A stretch of 64,000 nt of DNA from Bugulina stolonifera (taxonomy: Eukaryota; Bryozoa; Gymnolaemata; Cheilostomatida; Bugulidae), in NCBI GenBank assembly GCA_935421135.1, contig OW285191.1:16942700-17006699 (forward strand), read 5' to 3'. A program made the position numbers and the translations under genes. Under the pieces are notes generated by a model, which saw nothing but the letters and a program-made list of their open reading frames with translations, did not search any database and was not told the origin of the DNA. Of this stretch, positions 35,210 to 49,100 are shown one piece after another (the first letter of the stretch is position 1; each line of letters begins with the position of its first letter).

Positions 35210-38200
35210 ATGGACAGACAAAAGCCTAACAAAGTTATTGTGAAGCCTGGTGCCGTGGTTGAATATGCAAAGACAGTTCTTAAAGGAGAAATAACAATAG
35301 GTCAGTATGGTAGATGTAGAGTGTCTATTGCCCTCAATTTCGGGGTCCTGTTTAACCTCAACTTAACTTTAATTTTTAATTTCCTTAGTAGTAGTACGTA
35401 TTTTCAATTTTTATTTTATATTTTATTTATCAGATATTTATTACCCTAGGTCTATAACTATAAGACTAAGAAGTAATTATATGTGCAATGGAAGATACTG
35501 CTACAACCATAAAGCTCTGATTTTATTCATATATAAATGTACAGTGTACATACATGCATGTATATCATTGCCTCTTTGGCTTATGTTATGTACAAAGAGT
35601 AAGAGAGAGAAGGAGGCTCGTCCATGAAAACCTGCGTATATGTTACAATGGGCTTCCGGTGTTCGATGTGCGCCTCGGGTACTTGGTAAAGTAAGAAGAA
35701 AAGATAATGAATATTTTTTAAAAAGTAAAATTCACACATCAGCTAACATTAAAATATAATCGATGTCAATAATTGGTAACACTCTAATGAACAGGCTGAC
35801 TATAAACAAACTACATATTTCAATGAGATACGATGGATATCGGCAAGTAAGTTCGCCAGATTTGAAGAAAATTGCGTATCTCAAAATAAAATGATACTTT
35901 TTGCAAATATCAACATGCTCAACAAATTAAGCAAAAATAATCCTGATAGATTTAAACTTGCTGCAATTGGTTAAGTTAAAATCCAAATTTAAACTTTGCT
36001 CTTTCATAATCAAAAAAATGTATAAACGTAGAAATCGCGGTTAAAACAAGCAAATTTGTGGAACACGTTTCTCTAACATCAGGACTCCATATACTTCATT
36101 TGATTTATTGTGTATAGTTCAGACACCATTTTAGTTGGTAGGCTAGTTTGTGGGCCCTACAACATGCCCACACTAAATGAAAATAGTGCTCAAACTATAG
36201 GCTATGTCAATAAACAATAATGTTTATCTCTCCATAGAAATTATTTTGATTGGATGTTATAGCTGTGACGTATTAAGCACCAGAGCCGTGCACATGTGCA
36301 TTGCTTTTATACCTGTTTAGCAATGAAGGAGCGCGTCACGATTCAACGGAGTTGTCTACTCGCTTAATGCCAGCGACTCATGTGCTCATATTTTTAAACT
36401 GAGGAGCGCATCGAACACAAAATTCTCATGGACGAGCCTCCTTCTCTCTTACTCCTTGGTTATGTACAATCACTACTTCAGCATAGCATTTATTATTCTT
36501 ATATAATATTTATATTTTGTTAGTTGTCTTGGACGACATATCTATACTGTACAGAAATCACATATTTTGCTTTACATAGAACTCATCTGTTGTATAACCT
36601 AGTTAAGTTTACAGATAAGTATTATTTGTACATACAATTTTCATAATCTATTTTCCTATATTCTTCTTATATTTTAAGCCAAAATCAGACTAGCGAATGT
36701 TTTCGCCAGGTTTCCCCCACATTTTGGCAGCGTGACAACTTTTCCCTCACTGAGCAACACTCACTAGCAATGTTTTCTCCATGAACTCAAGTTGTTGTCT
36801 GAGCATGTGTGCCAAGGCAGGCAATTATTTTTATGTAATATGTCTCCAATGTCCACATCACAGTATAACAGCGACTCAATTTGGAATTTTTGTTTCTAGA
36901 CAAATGAGTGGAATGGAGTCGGCAAAACTTTGCTGAGCAATTAGAAGCCAGCATTATCGAGAGTTAAATGTAAAATATTAAACATGCTTGTTATTTGGCG
37001 AACAGGGCATTTTGTGACGCCCTGTTACTCCACTGTCATTTCATGACGAATAACGGCGCGATTTTCGCTAGTCTGCTTCTACCTTAATTAGTTGGCCGGC
37101 TGTCGCTTCTGGATTATTTTACTCTATACTTACCTTGTAAAGAATGCCAAGAAGACGTGGTGTCTCCTTGGTATTCTCAGATGCCTGACCTACAATAGGC
37201 TTGCCAAACTTCCCATTCCTAGCTGAAGGACTTACTGGTTGTAAGGTTTATATATTACCAGAGGGTTATCAGAGTATAATAACTGAGGGCACCGGGTTAG
37301 CTGGCATAAATCCACAACATATATGTTGTCTGAGTCATAGCACTCTTACCATAGGCTACAATAGACATTGTGTGGATTCATTATCCAGGTAGCTAAAAGT
37401 AAGTTATTTGTTTGATTTTGCAGGTAAAGGAACAGTTATTCATCCCACTGCACAAATTCTAGCTGAAGGAGGTGCCATAGTAATAGGTTCTAATAATCTT
37501 TTAGAGGAAGGAGTTGTTATACATAATAAGTAGGTTCTAGGTTTTAACTTTACCTCTGTCTGTTGGTCACTTTAATTAATTAACTGTGGTACTTGTTTTT
37601 GGAGTAGTGCAAGTGTCTAGTTTGTTATAATATCAAGTATTTTTATTTTGTAATCTACATGTATATAAGAGAACAATGTATGTTTGCAATTAAGGCAAAG
37701 TTGATCAAGAGGGAAAAAGATTTTTTCATGTGCACTGTACATTTCTAGGCCCCCAACTGTACTCCGTAATTTTAGTTTTTGTGCTTTGTCTATGTTTTTG
37801 TTAGTAAAACCGCTTTTCTTCTGTAGACCAGCTGAAGATGGTACAGAAAATACGATGACAATTGGAGATAACAATCACTTTGAAGTGAGGTCCCAATCTT
37901 CTGCTTTAACTATTGGGAACAACAATATTCTACAGATGACTGGTTGGTCAACATTTCTCATCTATGTTTAAAATTTATCACCTCACCAGTAGTTGGAGTC
38001 ATTCTCTCCTTATTACCTCTCCAATAGTTGGAGTCATTCTCTTCTTTGCTCCAAATAAATTGTCAACCAACAAGAGTTGTGTTTTATTGAAATTGCGGTA
38101 TGGTTCAAACAGCTACACATACCTCTTTTTTTCCTTCATATTAAAATAAGGTCTGCTATAAAAAATAATTTTTATTGCAACACAAATTTCTTTACAATAT

Positions 38201-39054
38201 GATGTAGTTTATTACACATATAATCATGTAAATTTCAATTATTACGTATCAAATAATGCATAACAATATACAAAAATTGCAAACCGGAATCAAAGATATT
38301 CTTGGATTTATTCTAATCATCAATGTGCTAGTTTTTCATAATGCGTCAAACAATATTTGATATTAATATATACTTTATTCTGAGAAGGTAGATAACAGAG
38401 TATAACCTGTAGTTTCCCGTTTACTTCTTATTTCTCTGAGTCATAGGACTCTTCTACTTTAATTTCCACTACTAATTCTTGTCAGAATTTGGCAAACAGG
38501 ATGTTGCAATTATTATAGCCAGTTTTATAGATCTCTACATAATATTCGACAGTCTGCATTGTACATGTACATAAAACATCTCTTTCGATATATAATATAC
38601 ACCTATTACTATGACAACTTGCTCTATTATGAATAGCAAAGCTGGAAGATGGAGTCAAGCTAGGCAATGGCTGTGTGGTTGGTGTAGGGATGTGCCTAAA
38701 GAACAAGACCCTTCCATACCTCACCCATATATATCTACATAATGACATGGTACAGGAGAGATGTGCTAGAGAGTTACCACAAGTATGCATTCATTAGATG
38801 CATTCGTGCATGTATAACTGTTCCATGCAGTTGGTGGCTTTAGTATTGGAGTTGTTTTCTCTTGTAATTTGTTTATTTTTGTGGAATCATCTTCCCTCTA
38901 TTCACTGCAGACTGAGTTTGGGAATTTTTATCCAATAATGCGGGGCTATTACCTTATAATGGTCTATTTGTAGCTTCAGAACCAGCAACTGGACTATCTG
39001 AGAAACATGATACCAAACTACCATAAGATTCACAAACCAACCAGAGTTGAATGA
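35210..39054 (+). CDS. DCTN6: dynactin subunit 6 (p27)
   Basis: Five exons: 35210-35300, 37424-37529, 37827-37942, 38637-38782, 38974-39054 (stop). Phases are 1, 2, 1, 0; 179 residues, against 190 in human DCTN6. The start ATG sits in a strong context (A at -3, G at +4). The protein is a left-handed beta-helix of hexapeptide repeats: [75 protein letters not shown]. The C-terminal helix [14 protein letters not shown] matches the family's LDFLMKILPNYH. Known role: with DCTN5 it forms part of the pointed-end complex of dynactin, the cofactor of cytoplasmic dynein. The introns are otherwise ordinary, but intron 1 holds two TIR elements. Confidence 0.94.
35585..36467. mobile_element. 865-bp MITE-like element with 9-bp TSD (MULE-like)
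   Basis: Perfect 9-bp direct repeats GTTATGTAC at 35585-35593 and 36459-36467 flank an element with inverted ends. The left end, gagtaagagagagaaggagg continuing ctcgtccatga, begins near 35598. The right end is its reverse complement (tcatggacgagcctccttct, then ctcttactc). A second inverted block, gtgttcgatg(t/c)gc, follows. No transposase ORF is present, so it is non-autonomous. A 9-bp TSD points to the Mutator (MULE) superfamily, by inference. It lies in DCTN6 intron 1. Confidence 0.8.
36674..37087. mobile_element. 406-bp MITE with TTAA target sites
   Basis: TTAA lies at 36674-36677 and 37084-37087. Inside are inverted ends of about 20 bp: left gccaaaatcagactagcgaa, right (reverse complement) ggtagaagcagactagcgaa. 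TTAA duplications are typical of piggyBac and Kolobok elements. No ORF. It lies just downstream of the 865-bp element, in the same DCTN6 intron. Confidence 0.72.
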
Positions 39055-40108
39055 AAATTACCAGCTAGATCTGTCAAAAGCAGTAGGTCATATTCTACAG
39101 GTGAAACATTCTGTTAGGATTTATGATAACATGGTTGTGTATTTAAATTGGGTCAATAACCTTGTTTGCACTGACGGTTTCACATTTTTTTTTACTAAAT
39201 ACCAAGTTCCTGTGTTGCCAAGTGCTATTAAATATTCTAAATTCTGTTGTCTGGTAATTCCATGTGGATTAATGAGAATATTTGCTGTAAGTTGGATTAT
39301 TGTGTACTAAGAGAGGTACCCAACCTCTCTCCAGGGTAGTTACTAACATAAACAGTGAGATTAGTTAAGTTATGTGTTTCTATAGATGTATATAATTGTC
39401 ATTATCATTAATGGATATATGTTTAACAAGCTGTTTGCTCTCATTATTATGAACATCTTCTAGCAATCTACCCTTTAATCTAATCATCTGGAGACATCTA
39501 ATGGCTTGATTCATCTTATATTTTATTTATTCATTTATTAATCATATAAATATAATTCTTATAAATTAGAGATGAAAGCACCTGTAGAGAGTAGTCATTA
39601 AGAAGATGGCTGAAAGTAGCACCTTGCTATTCCTGCCTGTTTAAGTACACAATAATAACTTTCAAATACAAATTATGTACATTATACTTAGCTAAGTTAT
39701 TAAAATATATTATGTTACAGTTGTCTCTCTAATATTATGGTAGGTTGAGCATATGATTCCAATTTTGGTCCTAACTAAATCCATCAGCAGTCTCACAATG
39801 AAATATAATAATAGTAATAAAAATCCATCATATTGCATAAAAGATTTCATGAATAGACAAATTGAATTGAAATTAAATTTTAATAAAAAATGTCAGTTGA
39901 AAGCATTGTTAGAGTGTCTCATAATTATTTTATAGAAATTGATTGTTTTGCAAAAAAATACAAATTAGTAGACGAGTGAAGTTGTTGCATGGTCATTTGG
40001 ATCTAACCAGTGCAATAAAATTTAAATGTATATAATACTCATTGATGCCTTAAACAACAGGTCGCACATAACTGTAGGCCAATATAATTTTTCCAAAATC
40101 TGTCACAT
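39055..40108. other. intergenic region between convergent DCTN6 and FRMD6-like genes
   Basis: About 1 kb of AT-rich DNA that must hold both 3' UTRs. A TTTATT run near 39521-39540 could supply a poly(A) signal for the minus-strand gene. No gene seen. Confidence 0.55.
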
Positions 40109-43100
40109 CTAATGTCCGTCTGCTGAGCTGGATACCATCACTGTTGGCAGAGAGCTCGGCAGCATGAAAGATTCAGAGTGCCAGCTGAATGGCCTGCTAA
40201 CAGCAGGTGATTGACAGGGGTTGTTGTTATTGTTGCAGTATAGACATTCGGCAGATGGTGCTTGAAGGTTCTTGTCATTGAACAAAGCCGATATCATAGG
40301 CAAATCCGCCATGTTCTTTATCTTATTTAGCTCTGGGTGTGAATTTGTTTGGCATGTGCATTCCATCGGTTTCTCCAAAGTTGATTGTTTCTGTAATAAA
40401 TGCATTATTTATTATTGGTTTAAACAACCTCTCGACATATGTTAAGAGTCTTATGATTGTGTTATTCGAGCAATTCATTGAAATATAATTCTGAATGATA
40501 CAAGTTATTATGAAGTATTAATCGATAATAAACAGAAATAAAAGGAAAGCTTTCCAGGTACTTCTTACATTCTTCATTTTTTACTTCTTGAATTTATATT
40601 TTATATTATATCTACCAAATGTAAGAATAACAATCCTGCCTGTTTTACATGAAAGGTAATCTACTGTAAGTATGTGTATGGATTACAATGATTTGCTAAC
40701 CTGCACAACTTTAGGCGTCTCAGTGCTGGATGACTTCCTATGACACTTAGTCTGAAATTCGTCTGCAGAAGTGCTTAGAGCCTCTTGGGACATTGCAGCG
40801 AGCATTTTCTCTCTCACCTTTTTGTGCCTCTCGTTGTATGAGGGAGGTGGCTGGTAATCTTTCAGTAACTGCTCTACACTAACTGATCTCTTTGACTGTA
40901 AGTTGAACAAAACAATAAAAACATTCAAGATTTCTCATAATATCAGTAATTTAGCAGTTGGCAAACCTGTTCCTAACATGCATATGCACTTGTGTCGGCA
41001 TATAGTTCACATGTAAAAATTTGAGCGTTTATTTGAGAAGTAAGTAAACATTACATGTGAAGTGGAATGCATAATTTACTTACAATATTGTACTGGGAAT
41101 AGAATGCAGTCTGATTATGCATCCTCGTCAGCTGGTTAAGGTGACCCATAGAATGATTGAGAGCTCCCTGACTTTGAACTTGTAGGTTATACATGCTATG
41201 AGCAGGCGGTGACTTGAGGAAGGAAAACGATGTTTCCAAATTTACTCGAGGAGAAAGTTTTGTTGGCGTGGTTTGAGCTGCCACTAACAGGCAGTTTCGT
41301 ACTTCAGAGATATTTTCATAGATGTGGTCATTGGCCATGTGAGAGTTCCTAACTGTATCATCAGAGGCTGCTCTAGACATCAATGGTGGCTGCTGTTGTC
41401 TGACGTTAAGTGCTCGAAGTTGTTCAAATTTCTTGCTTGGCTCACTAGTTGCTCTCTGAACTGGTCTTGACTTAACGGACTCGGATGGTTCCAGCAGAGA
41501 ATCTTGGCTGGTGGTAATGGCCTTATTACCATTAATAAGCTCTTCTACAAATAAAACGCCCACAGTGGTAACTGATCTAGTAGCTATAATAATTAAAATA
41601 TACATAAAGTTTGCTAAATGGGTATAATTTATCAAGCTTTCGTTTCTATTAGGAGCAAGTATGTAATGTGCATAACATACCTTGTGAGTCGTAGTAGCTG
41701 AAACAAGTTCGGTCAGAAACTATACCAGAAGTTGTAGAGCTCGCTGCATCACTAATTATAGAATATCGATTGCGACAATCTTTTTTTGCTAGATCTCCTT
41801 GGCACTGTGTAAAACTAGAGCTCATTGAAAGGGTATTATCACTGTTCTCTTCTCTCCATTCCCCATCGGCGCCTTCTGAACATATGTATGACTCTCTGTA
41901 CTTGTTGGCTAAAATATTATAGTCGGATTTAATTTCATTGCTTATCCCCATTGGTCATATAAATGGTTACAGTTCAGACATATTATTATCAAGATTGCTA
42001 TGAGCAAAAAATAATAGAATAGCTTCCGTTTGAGATTTGAAATGTTTTTTAAGAATCTGTTCAAGTTGTTGATTTGGTGCGTCTGTCAAATATATGTATA
42101 AAATTCACTAACTTCATTCTGAATAGAACAAGTAACTGAAAGAATTCATGCAGACGTCTTAATAAGAATGTTTTTAGTCTGGGTCCAAATGGGACAACTC
42201 CTCCCACTTATCTATGCCAGAGGAAATATTGTCACTTTTTTAATAATTTGCCCAACCAGTAACTAGCAAATTGTTTCTATAAGTTTGGGGAAATGTTTTC
42301 TTTTATCCTTATCATCACATCTGCCTTATCTCATTTGCTACCTAATCTCCTGTTCTATTGTATATCTAACATTCCACTACTCCCATGCAACTATGTCAAG
42401 ATGATAAACTAAAGATAAATCATTATAATATAATGTAAACTAGGTGAATTCCAAGTAAACCATATCAGTAATAGCTGAATGTGCAAATCTAGCAGTGTAA
42501 CTTCAGGGCTTGCATACAATAACATTTGATTGCAAAATAAAGTAGTTTTATATACAGTACATAAATTGAATAATCTAAATTGATTGAAGCCATACATAAC
42601 CATTTAATCAATGGCCTAAGGCTAAACTATTGCTGTTAATTTACCTGTTGATTTGAATGTACAGTCTGTGTGTTGTACAGAGCTGACAACTCCAAAGTGG
42701 TAGTGCAAGCATCTCTTAATCCTACATAAACTGACTCTGTGTATGACTTGAGTAGTTTATATGTTATACTGTGTAGATACACGCTGACACTTACCTCTGA
42801 ATGATTTGTTGAAACTCCTGTTAAACTTTTCCCTTTCTCTAGCGAGATGAGCCGAGTGACATTGCTGGCACATACTCAACACATTTCTAGAGAGTTCTTC
42901 ATCAGAGCAGTACATTGGCGTTGCTACTCCCTCCCCTACTACTTCCAGTTTTTTCTTCTATAAATATGGAGAGATTAGACTATATAACCGTTTAATATCA
43001 CCATGGAACCCTCCGGAACCATTTTATGAATAACAGCCTTTGCTGACCAAACCGAAACTGCCAAATTATATAAATAGAGTAATTAATAATTACATGTATA

Positions 43101-46100
43101 TCTCTAGTATGTGCTATGTAATACAAGCATAGCCCTTAGATACAAATATATCATTATAGTGTTGTAACCCTGATTATACATTATTATTTCAAAACAATCC
43201 TGTATCTGCTACTAGTAATTCAATGCTCTCAAGGTCAGAATACAGATAAACACCTGTAAGTGGCTATCCAAGTGAGGTTTCAAGTATACAATAAAATATT
43301 GCATGCATACAGCTGCTGCGGGTGTTCCTATCATAACCGCTGCATAATAGGGGGTGTATCAGTAACCTCCACTTACCGTGTAATGAATGTGTTCAATATG
43401 ATTCCATCTGAATTGGCTTAGAGAATGTATAAATCCACCCGGACCAACCTAAACACAAGTGAATCATATAAATTCTTGCCGTTATTATGTATCATAATAT
43501 TTAGTCTAAATAGCAGTGTTTGTGAATTTATCGTATTCAATGCAGTCTTTACAGTGCTGGAAGGGTCAACCAATCAACAATCCTTATTCAATATAAATTG
43601 AGTAATAACGGCCTGAGGGCAAGGCATTCATACTTGGAGTTAAATTACATTGCAAGTCAGCAGAGAAAATTATTGCTGAGAGTTCAATGAAACTGGTATA
43701 AATCCCAGGAAAAATACCCAAAAAACATATCAATATTCCATCTACAGTCATCACAAGCATGTTGTGTGTCTTCAAGGTAATTATTAGTAATAGCACTTGC
43801 ACTTGGTACTCTGCTGATAGACAGGGTTCCAATGAATATTTTTGAGTTCTGAAATTACAAGCCATACCTCAAACACTTCCACACCCTTTGGCCCAATGCC
43901 AAAGTATAGCACAGAGCATTGAAGACATTCCCCTGTTCTCTGTCTTGTACAATACTTTGAGCTACAATGTTTTGTTGTGGAAGAATGCTGTTTAGCGTTG
44001 GGCTCTTTTGACATCGGATATAGATGCATGTTATAAGGTATAGGGGTCTCATGGCACAGCGCTGTCATAAATAAACTCTCTGCTTCTTTCTTTGATAGAT
44101 TAGAGAAGTCTCGAGTGAACGAGGGTAGATGTTCTCGGATGTATTTAGACGTGTGTTTATCAACAACCTAAAGAATGCAATGCCAACATGCTAGAATAAT
44201 ATTATCAGTAAAGGAGATGCTGGTATGTGTGGTCTGAGAACAATAGACAAATATATTTTGTAAGCAAAAGTGAAAACAATATGGCGATGACTGAGAATAA
44301 TAAACACAACTAAAATAGTGAACTACCAATTCACTATGTAGACAACAGATGAAAATCAAGTATTGTATTTGTATTCTCTACTTTTGAAAAAGTTTTCCAT
44401 TAAAGTTTTCTTACAAATGAATGATCTGCCATTGTAAATGACATTGCAAGGAGATGGAATGCATACTCTATTCAGGTGTAGTGTAGTGTAACCCAACACT
44501 TTCACTGAGCGTTTTAATCATCAACAAGAAATTGTTCAATGAATCGATTAGAGAATCCTTTTGTATATTATCGAGAGAGTGGAAGAAGTATCACAGAGTA
44601 TTTAGAATAATACGTGACAGGAGGATGTGATATTACATAAGACAAATGCTTATTCGTAATACCACATTTACACAAGTACTCACTTCCGGAATTTCTTAAT
44701 AGCACAAATACCAATCAGCTGTAAACTGATAGAGGATTACTAGGACTTGAGTTATAAGATGATTTGTCTTTATGTAAGTCCGTCTGCACACCAAATGCAC
44801 ACCAACTGCACACTAACACAAACGGGTGCAGAATGGACATTGTTTTCATTCAACTCATAGATGTAGATATGTAGGCTAGGCTATAATACATGTATCATGG
44901 AGAACATGAAAATCTAATGTCTGTATTATACACTTACCCATGCTGGAAAAAATTCTCTGGGATCAAACATGCTCATACTGTCACACTGTTCGGCAATCAT
45001 TGAATATGCTGCTAACAGGAAACAGCGATCGTCGGGATACATGATTGGATAATCAACGTAATTCTTCTTTAGTTGTCTGTAGTAGTAACTTCTAGCTTCA
45101 CCATCCCTATAAAATTAAGATGCTAGAAAAATGAAGTACTATTTCACGGGAACCAGTGCTGTTATAATACATTGCAGGTACTTAAAATTGAGCTAGCACA
45201 TAAGCATAACATTTTGGGGTATTATCAGTAATTACTACCACTTAGAAAAGTGGACGTTAAATAAATGAAAATGTACACGCTAAATAAATCAACACTGGAA
45301 ATACCCTTGACACAATTGAAGAGTGAAATAATTTGATGCATACTTGGATGAGGAGTAATTATAATTTTAATTCCATCTTATCTCACAGATTACTTGATTA
45401 GCATAGTGGGTGTTGGAGCACAGGTGTGACATGTATATTATCTAATGCAATATAGTAATATTATATATGCAGTTGTATAATACCTTCACCGATTTGCTCA
45501 TGTTACAGAACCTAATAAGCAGGAGTGACAAGGATATGTCATAAAGTGGGACTAGAAAAGCATAGCCCTAACCTACATAAGGAGCAGAAAGACCTAGGGC
45601 TAAGTAGATTGAGTATAAACTCTACCTGACGCTACTGAGTTTGTCTACATAGTACTGTACAAGAAGGTAGACTGTCACTGCTGGTTCTCCAGTGCTGTCT
45701 ACTCCCTGAAAATAAAGATCCAGTAGCTGAATAGCTGAGAGTATTACATGTATAATAACTACATTGGCCTGGGTTCTACACAGCTCACAAGAGCAGGAAG
45801 GCTTGGCCAAAGCCCTTCCTTATTTCTAAAGGGCTTTGGGTTCAGTTCAGAATATTTAGCACCAGGCAGCGTTTTTTAAAGAGTGGTACCTACCAAGTTG
45901 ACACTGTGAGTCAAATGAATGATATTTTGGCTGCCAATGAAGATGCCTGTCAAAACTATGCAGTGATATTGAGTGCAATACACAGCTGACTAGATTGGCT
46001 AAAGGTAATATATATGTACATACAGTGATAATATATACGTATGCAAGTAGCCAAATGTGGTTTTGGATATGATGCAGCAGGTTCAAAATGGTTTTACAAT

Positions 46101-49100
46101 GGTATAAATAGAGATAAAACTACAGCCTATTATTAGATATTTTGGCAAGTTCTGACTATTTGACTCAAACCTGTGGAATGCAGTGAGAAGTGATAATGGG
46201 ATGAGAGATAAGGCAGGTAGTGGTAGGTGACTACTGTATGCCTACTAGGTAGTTGGTATGGTAAACACAGATAGTAATGGTATGCCATCTTCTTACTTGC
46301 ATATCATGTGCAAATCTCCAGAGCAAACAATAACACAATACCCAATTATCTGCAGTGTCATTGTATTCAAATGAGATTAGGCTTTCTAAAAATATTATCC
46401 TCTCCTAAAACCATGAATAACAGAGACAGTCAACAGTCAACTTCCATAGAACTGACCAGCTGACTGACACTACAGAGTTGACTGACTGACACCACAGAGC
46501 TGACTGACTGACACCACAGAGCAGGTTACTCACCTGATTCAGACTCTTCCAATTTTTCGGTGAATGTTTAGTTATTTTACTGTCTAAATCCAAGAACTTT
46601 GCTTGATTGTTTTCTAAAAAAATATAAAAAGCTTTTGTGAATCTAGAACTACAACAACTACATGATAATTGTTATTACATGCCTTGGTGTAGGGCAGGGA
46701 GGGAACTTCCACTAAGGTAACCACCATGATAGGTATAATATAAGCATTATTATATCCATGGCAATCAGTAATCACAATAATGCAACATTCTTTGCATAAT
46801 TTCCATGGGTGTTCTAGTACTTGTAGAATAATTTTTCTTACCACATACATATGTAATTATTTTTAGATGCAAATTTATTTATTGATATTTCATTTATGAG
46901 AATATTCAATGGACATTCTGTATTGGTCCCTATACGTGTTGTTCAGTTTAGACGCAACAGTTGATCATGGCTACGTCAGTCTGGAGTCATTGTCCATTTA
47001 TCTCGGTTTATACTGAGGAATTCATTCACAGTTTCATTAGTTTTGAATAATGGACATATTGAAATATATATAAATAGTTGATTACTGGTTAGTCATGAAG
47101 CATAGACCGTAAACATTCCAGCATAATGCTGATAATATTTTTCTTAGACTGAGATTCTAAGCGCTTTGAAATTTATCTATCCAAACAGATGTTATTTACT
47201 AAATCATATGGCCCCCAGTCTACTGTATGCGGATTCATTGGTTGATTCAGATGGTACAAAAGCAAAGCAGTTATTTTGAGCTAGTATGCACCTTTCTTCA
47301 AACTACAACAGAGTTGAAACCATGTGCAGCTATACTGTCTACAGAGTTGGGAGTAGGTCAATAGGCTGTAACAGGCATTTCAAATATAGTGATTGGTCAC
47401 TGGATGCTCACAAGTACGTTTGGACCTAATTTGCCAACGATACTTTTACCAAACATATGAATAGTATTTATGTTTCAGCTAGTAGTTGAGGTTACCATAA
47501 TATAAATTATGTAACATCTACTCAAGTTATAAAATGGAAATGTATGCATAATCACAAGTTTGAACTGAGGGCATATCTACATACCTGAATAAACGGCAAG
47601 GCCAAATAGACTAGTATCTACTATAGAAATGTTGTGACAAGCCTTGATAAATACATCTTGAAGATTAGAGTCGACCTGAAACAGAAGAAGAGAAAATGGT
47701 TTAGTTAATCATAAATACAATGCCTGATCGGAACACAAATTTCTATGTCGACCAATCTCTACATACCAATTTCTTTCTGCACAGACCACTTTCCACACAC
47801 ACCAATTTCTACACACCAATCTCCACAGAGACCAATTTCTACAGACCAATTTCTGCACAGACCACTTTCCACACTGGGAGCATTACTGGAGTCCCATTAA
47901 TGTTTATTGCATCAGTAAATTTATTACCTTTCTAGGAATTTGGAATTAGTATTCATAATAATATAAATTATGGAAATTTGAATCACATAATTGTCAGACA
48001 CTGCCAGTATAATTATATTAGATTAGATAGACATTCCATGATTCCAGTGAGAATCATCCGGAATGAATGCATTCCAGTTTTCATTCCAGTTTCATTTTGT
48101 CGTAATAATCAGGTATGGGCTGTGACATGTCTATTATCTGTTAGTGATGTAGGTATACAATCATATATATCTGAGTATGTGCTGTCTGCTACCTAGGGAA
48201 CAACATATTAAACTGAACTTGGTACACATCACACAAGATTACATGGTTGACAAATGAGCTGGCAAATGCAAAAATTTTATGGTATGCACCAGTTTACATA
48301 TTAAATGTACTTAAATTATAATCATTACAATAAAACCTCTCCATATTTAATTGTTATTTGTCTACACTCTCCAGATTGAAACTATTTGCTCAAGTAATGA
48401 CACAAATTCAACTAAAGGGACAAATAATAGGTAGCCTTAGGATTCAGCCTCATAAGAGTTTGTAGCCCTAGGATTGTTATAAATAATATTCGAGTGAGTT
48501 GCTTCAACAAATAGACATGTAGGTTATATAGTGGTAATATAACCTATTAATATGTAACTGGTGGCACAAATTTCCCCAAAGTCTATTTCTTTCTTTTCAG
48601 ATTCCTGGCTTTGTAAGCCAAGATTCTTTGGTTCCAAAGACCAAGGACTTACAGTATAAGTAGCACATAAAATGGAACTGTGCAAGGAGCTATTAATAGC
48701 TAAACTGAGACCTGATCATTTCCAGATCACCTGGTTAAGCCAATAATCTATAAGAATCATTAATTTACTCCTCCAGTGAATTCCATGAGCTAACAAAGGA
48801 TTCCACAAATATAGGCTCATTGTTCCATCACAGTTTCATAGACAACAATCCTGACAGCTGGGTGTAGCTGACAGCTTACAGCTAACACTGAGCAGGTGGT
48901 TAGACCATATCAGATTATGAGATTACCCTATGTATCTTTTTTGGTGGATCAGCACCAAGTCAAAACAGGAAATAATACTGAAATGAGCTTGGCAAAAACC
49001 TGTCATAAAAATGGTGATCTCCAAAGCCTAAGATGTTATTTTACAGTTTTTGGATTTGTTGGCATTTATGGTGGGATATACATGAGAAAGACCCAAGGGA

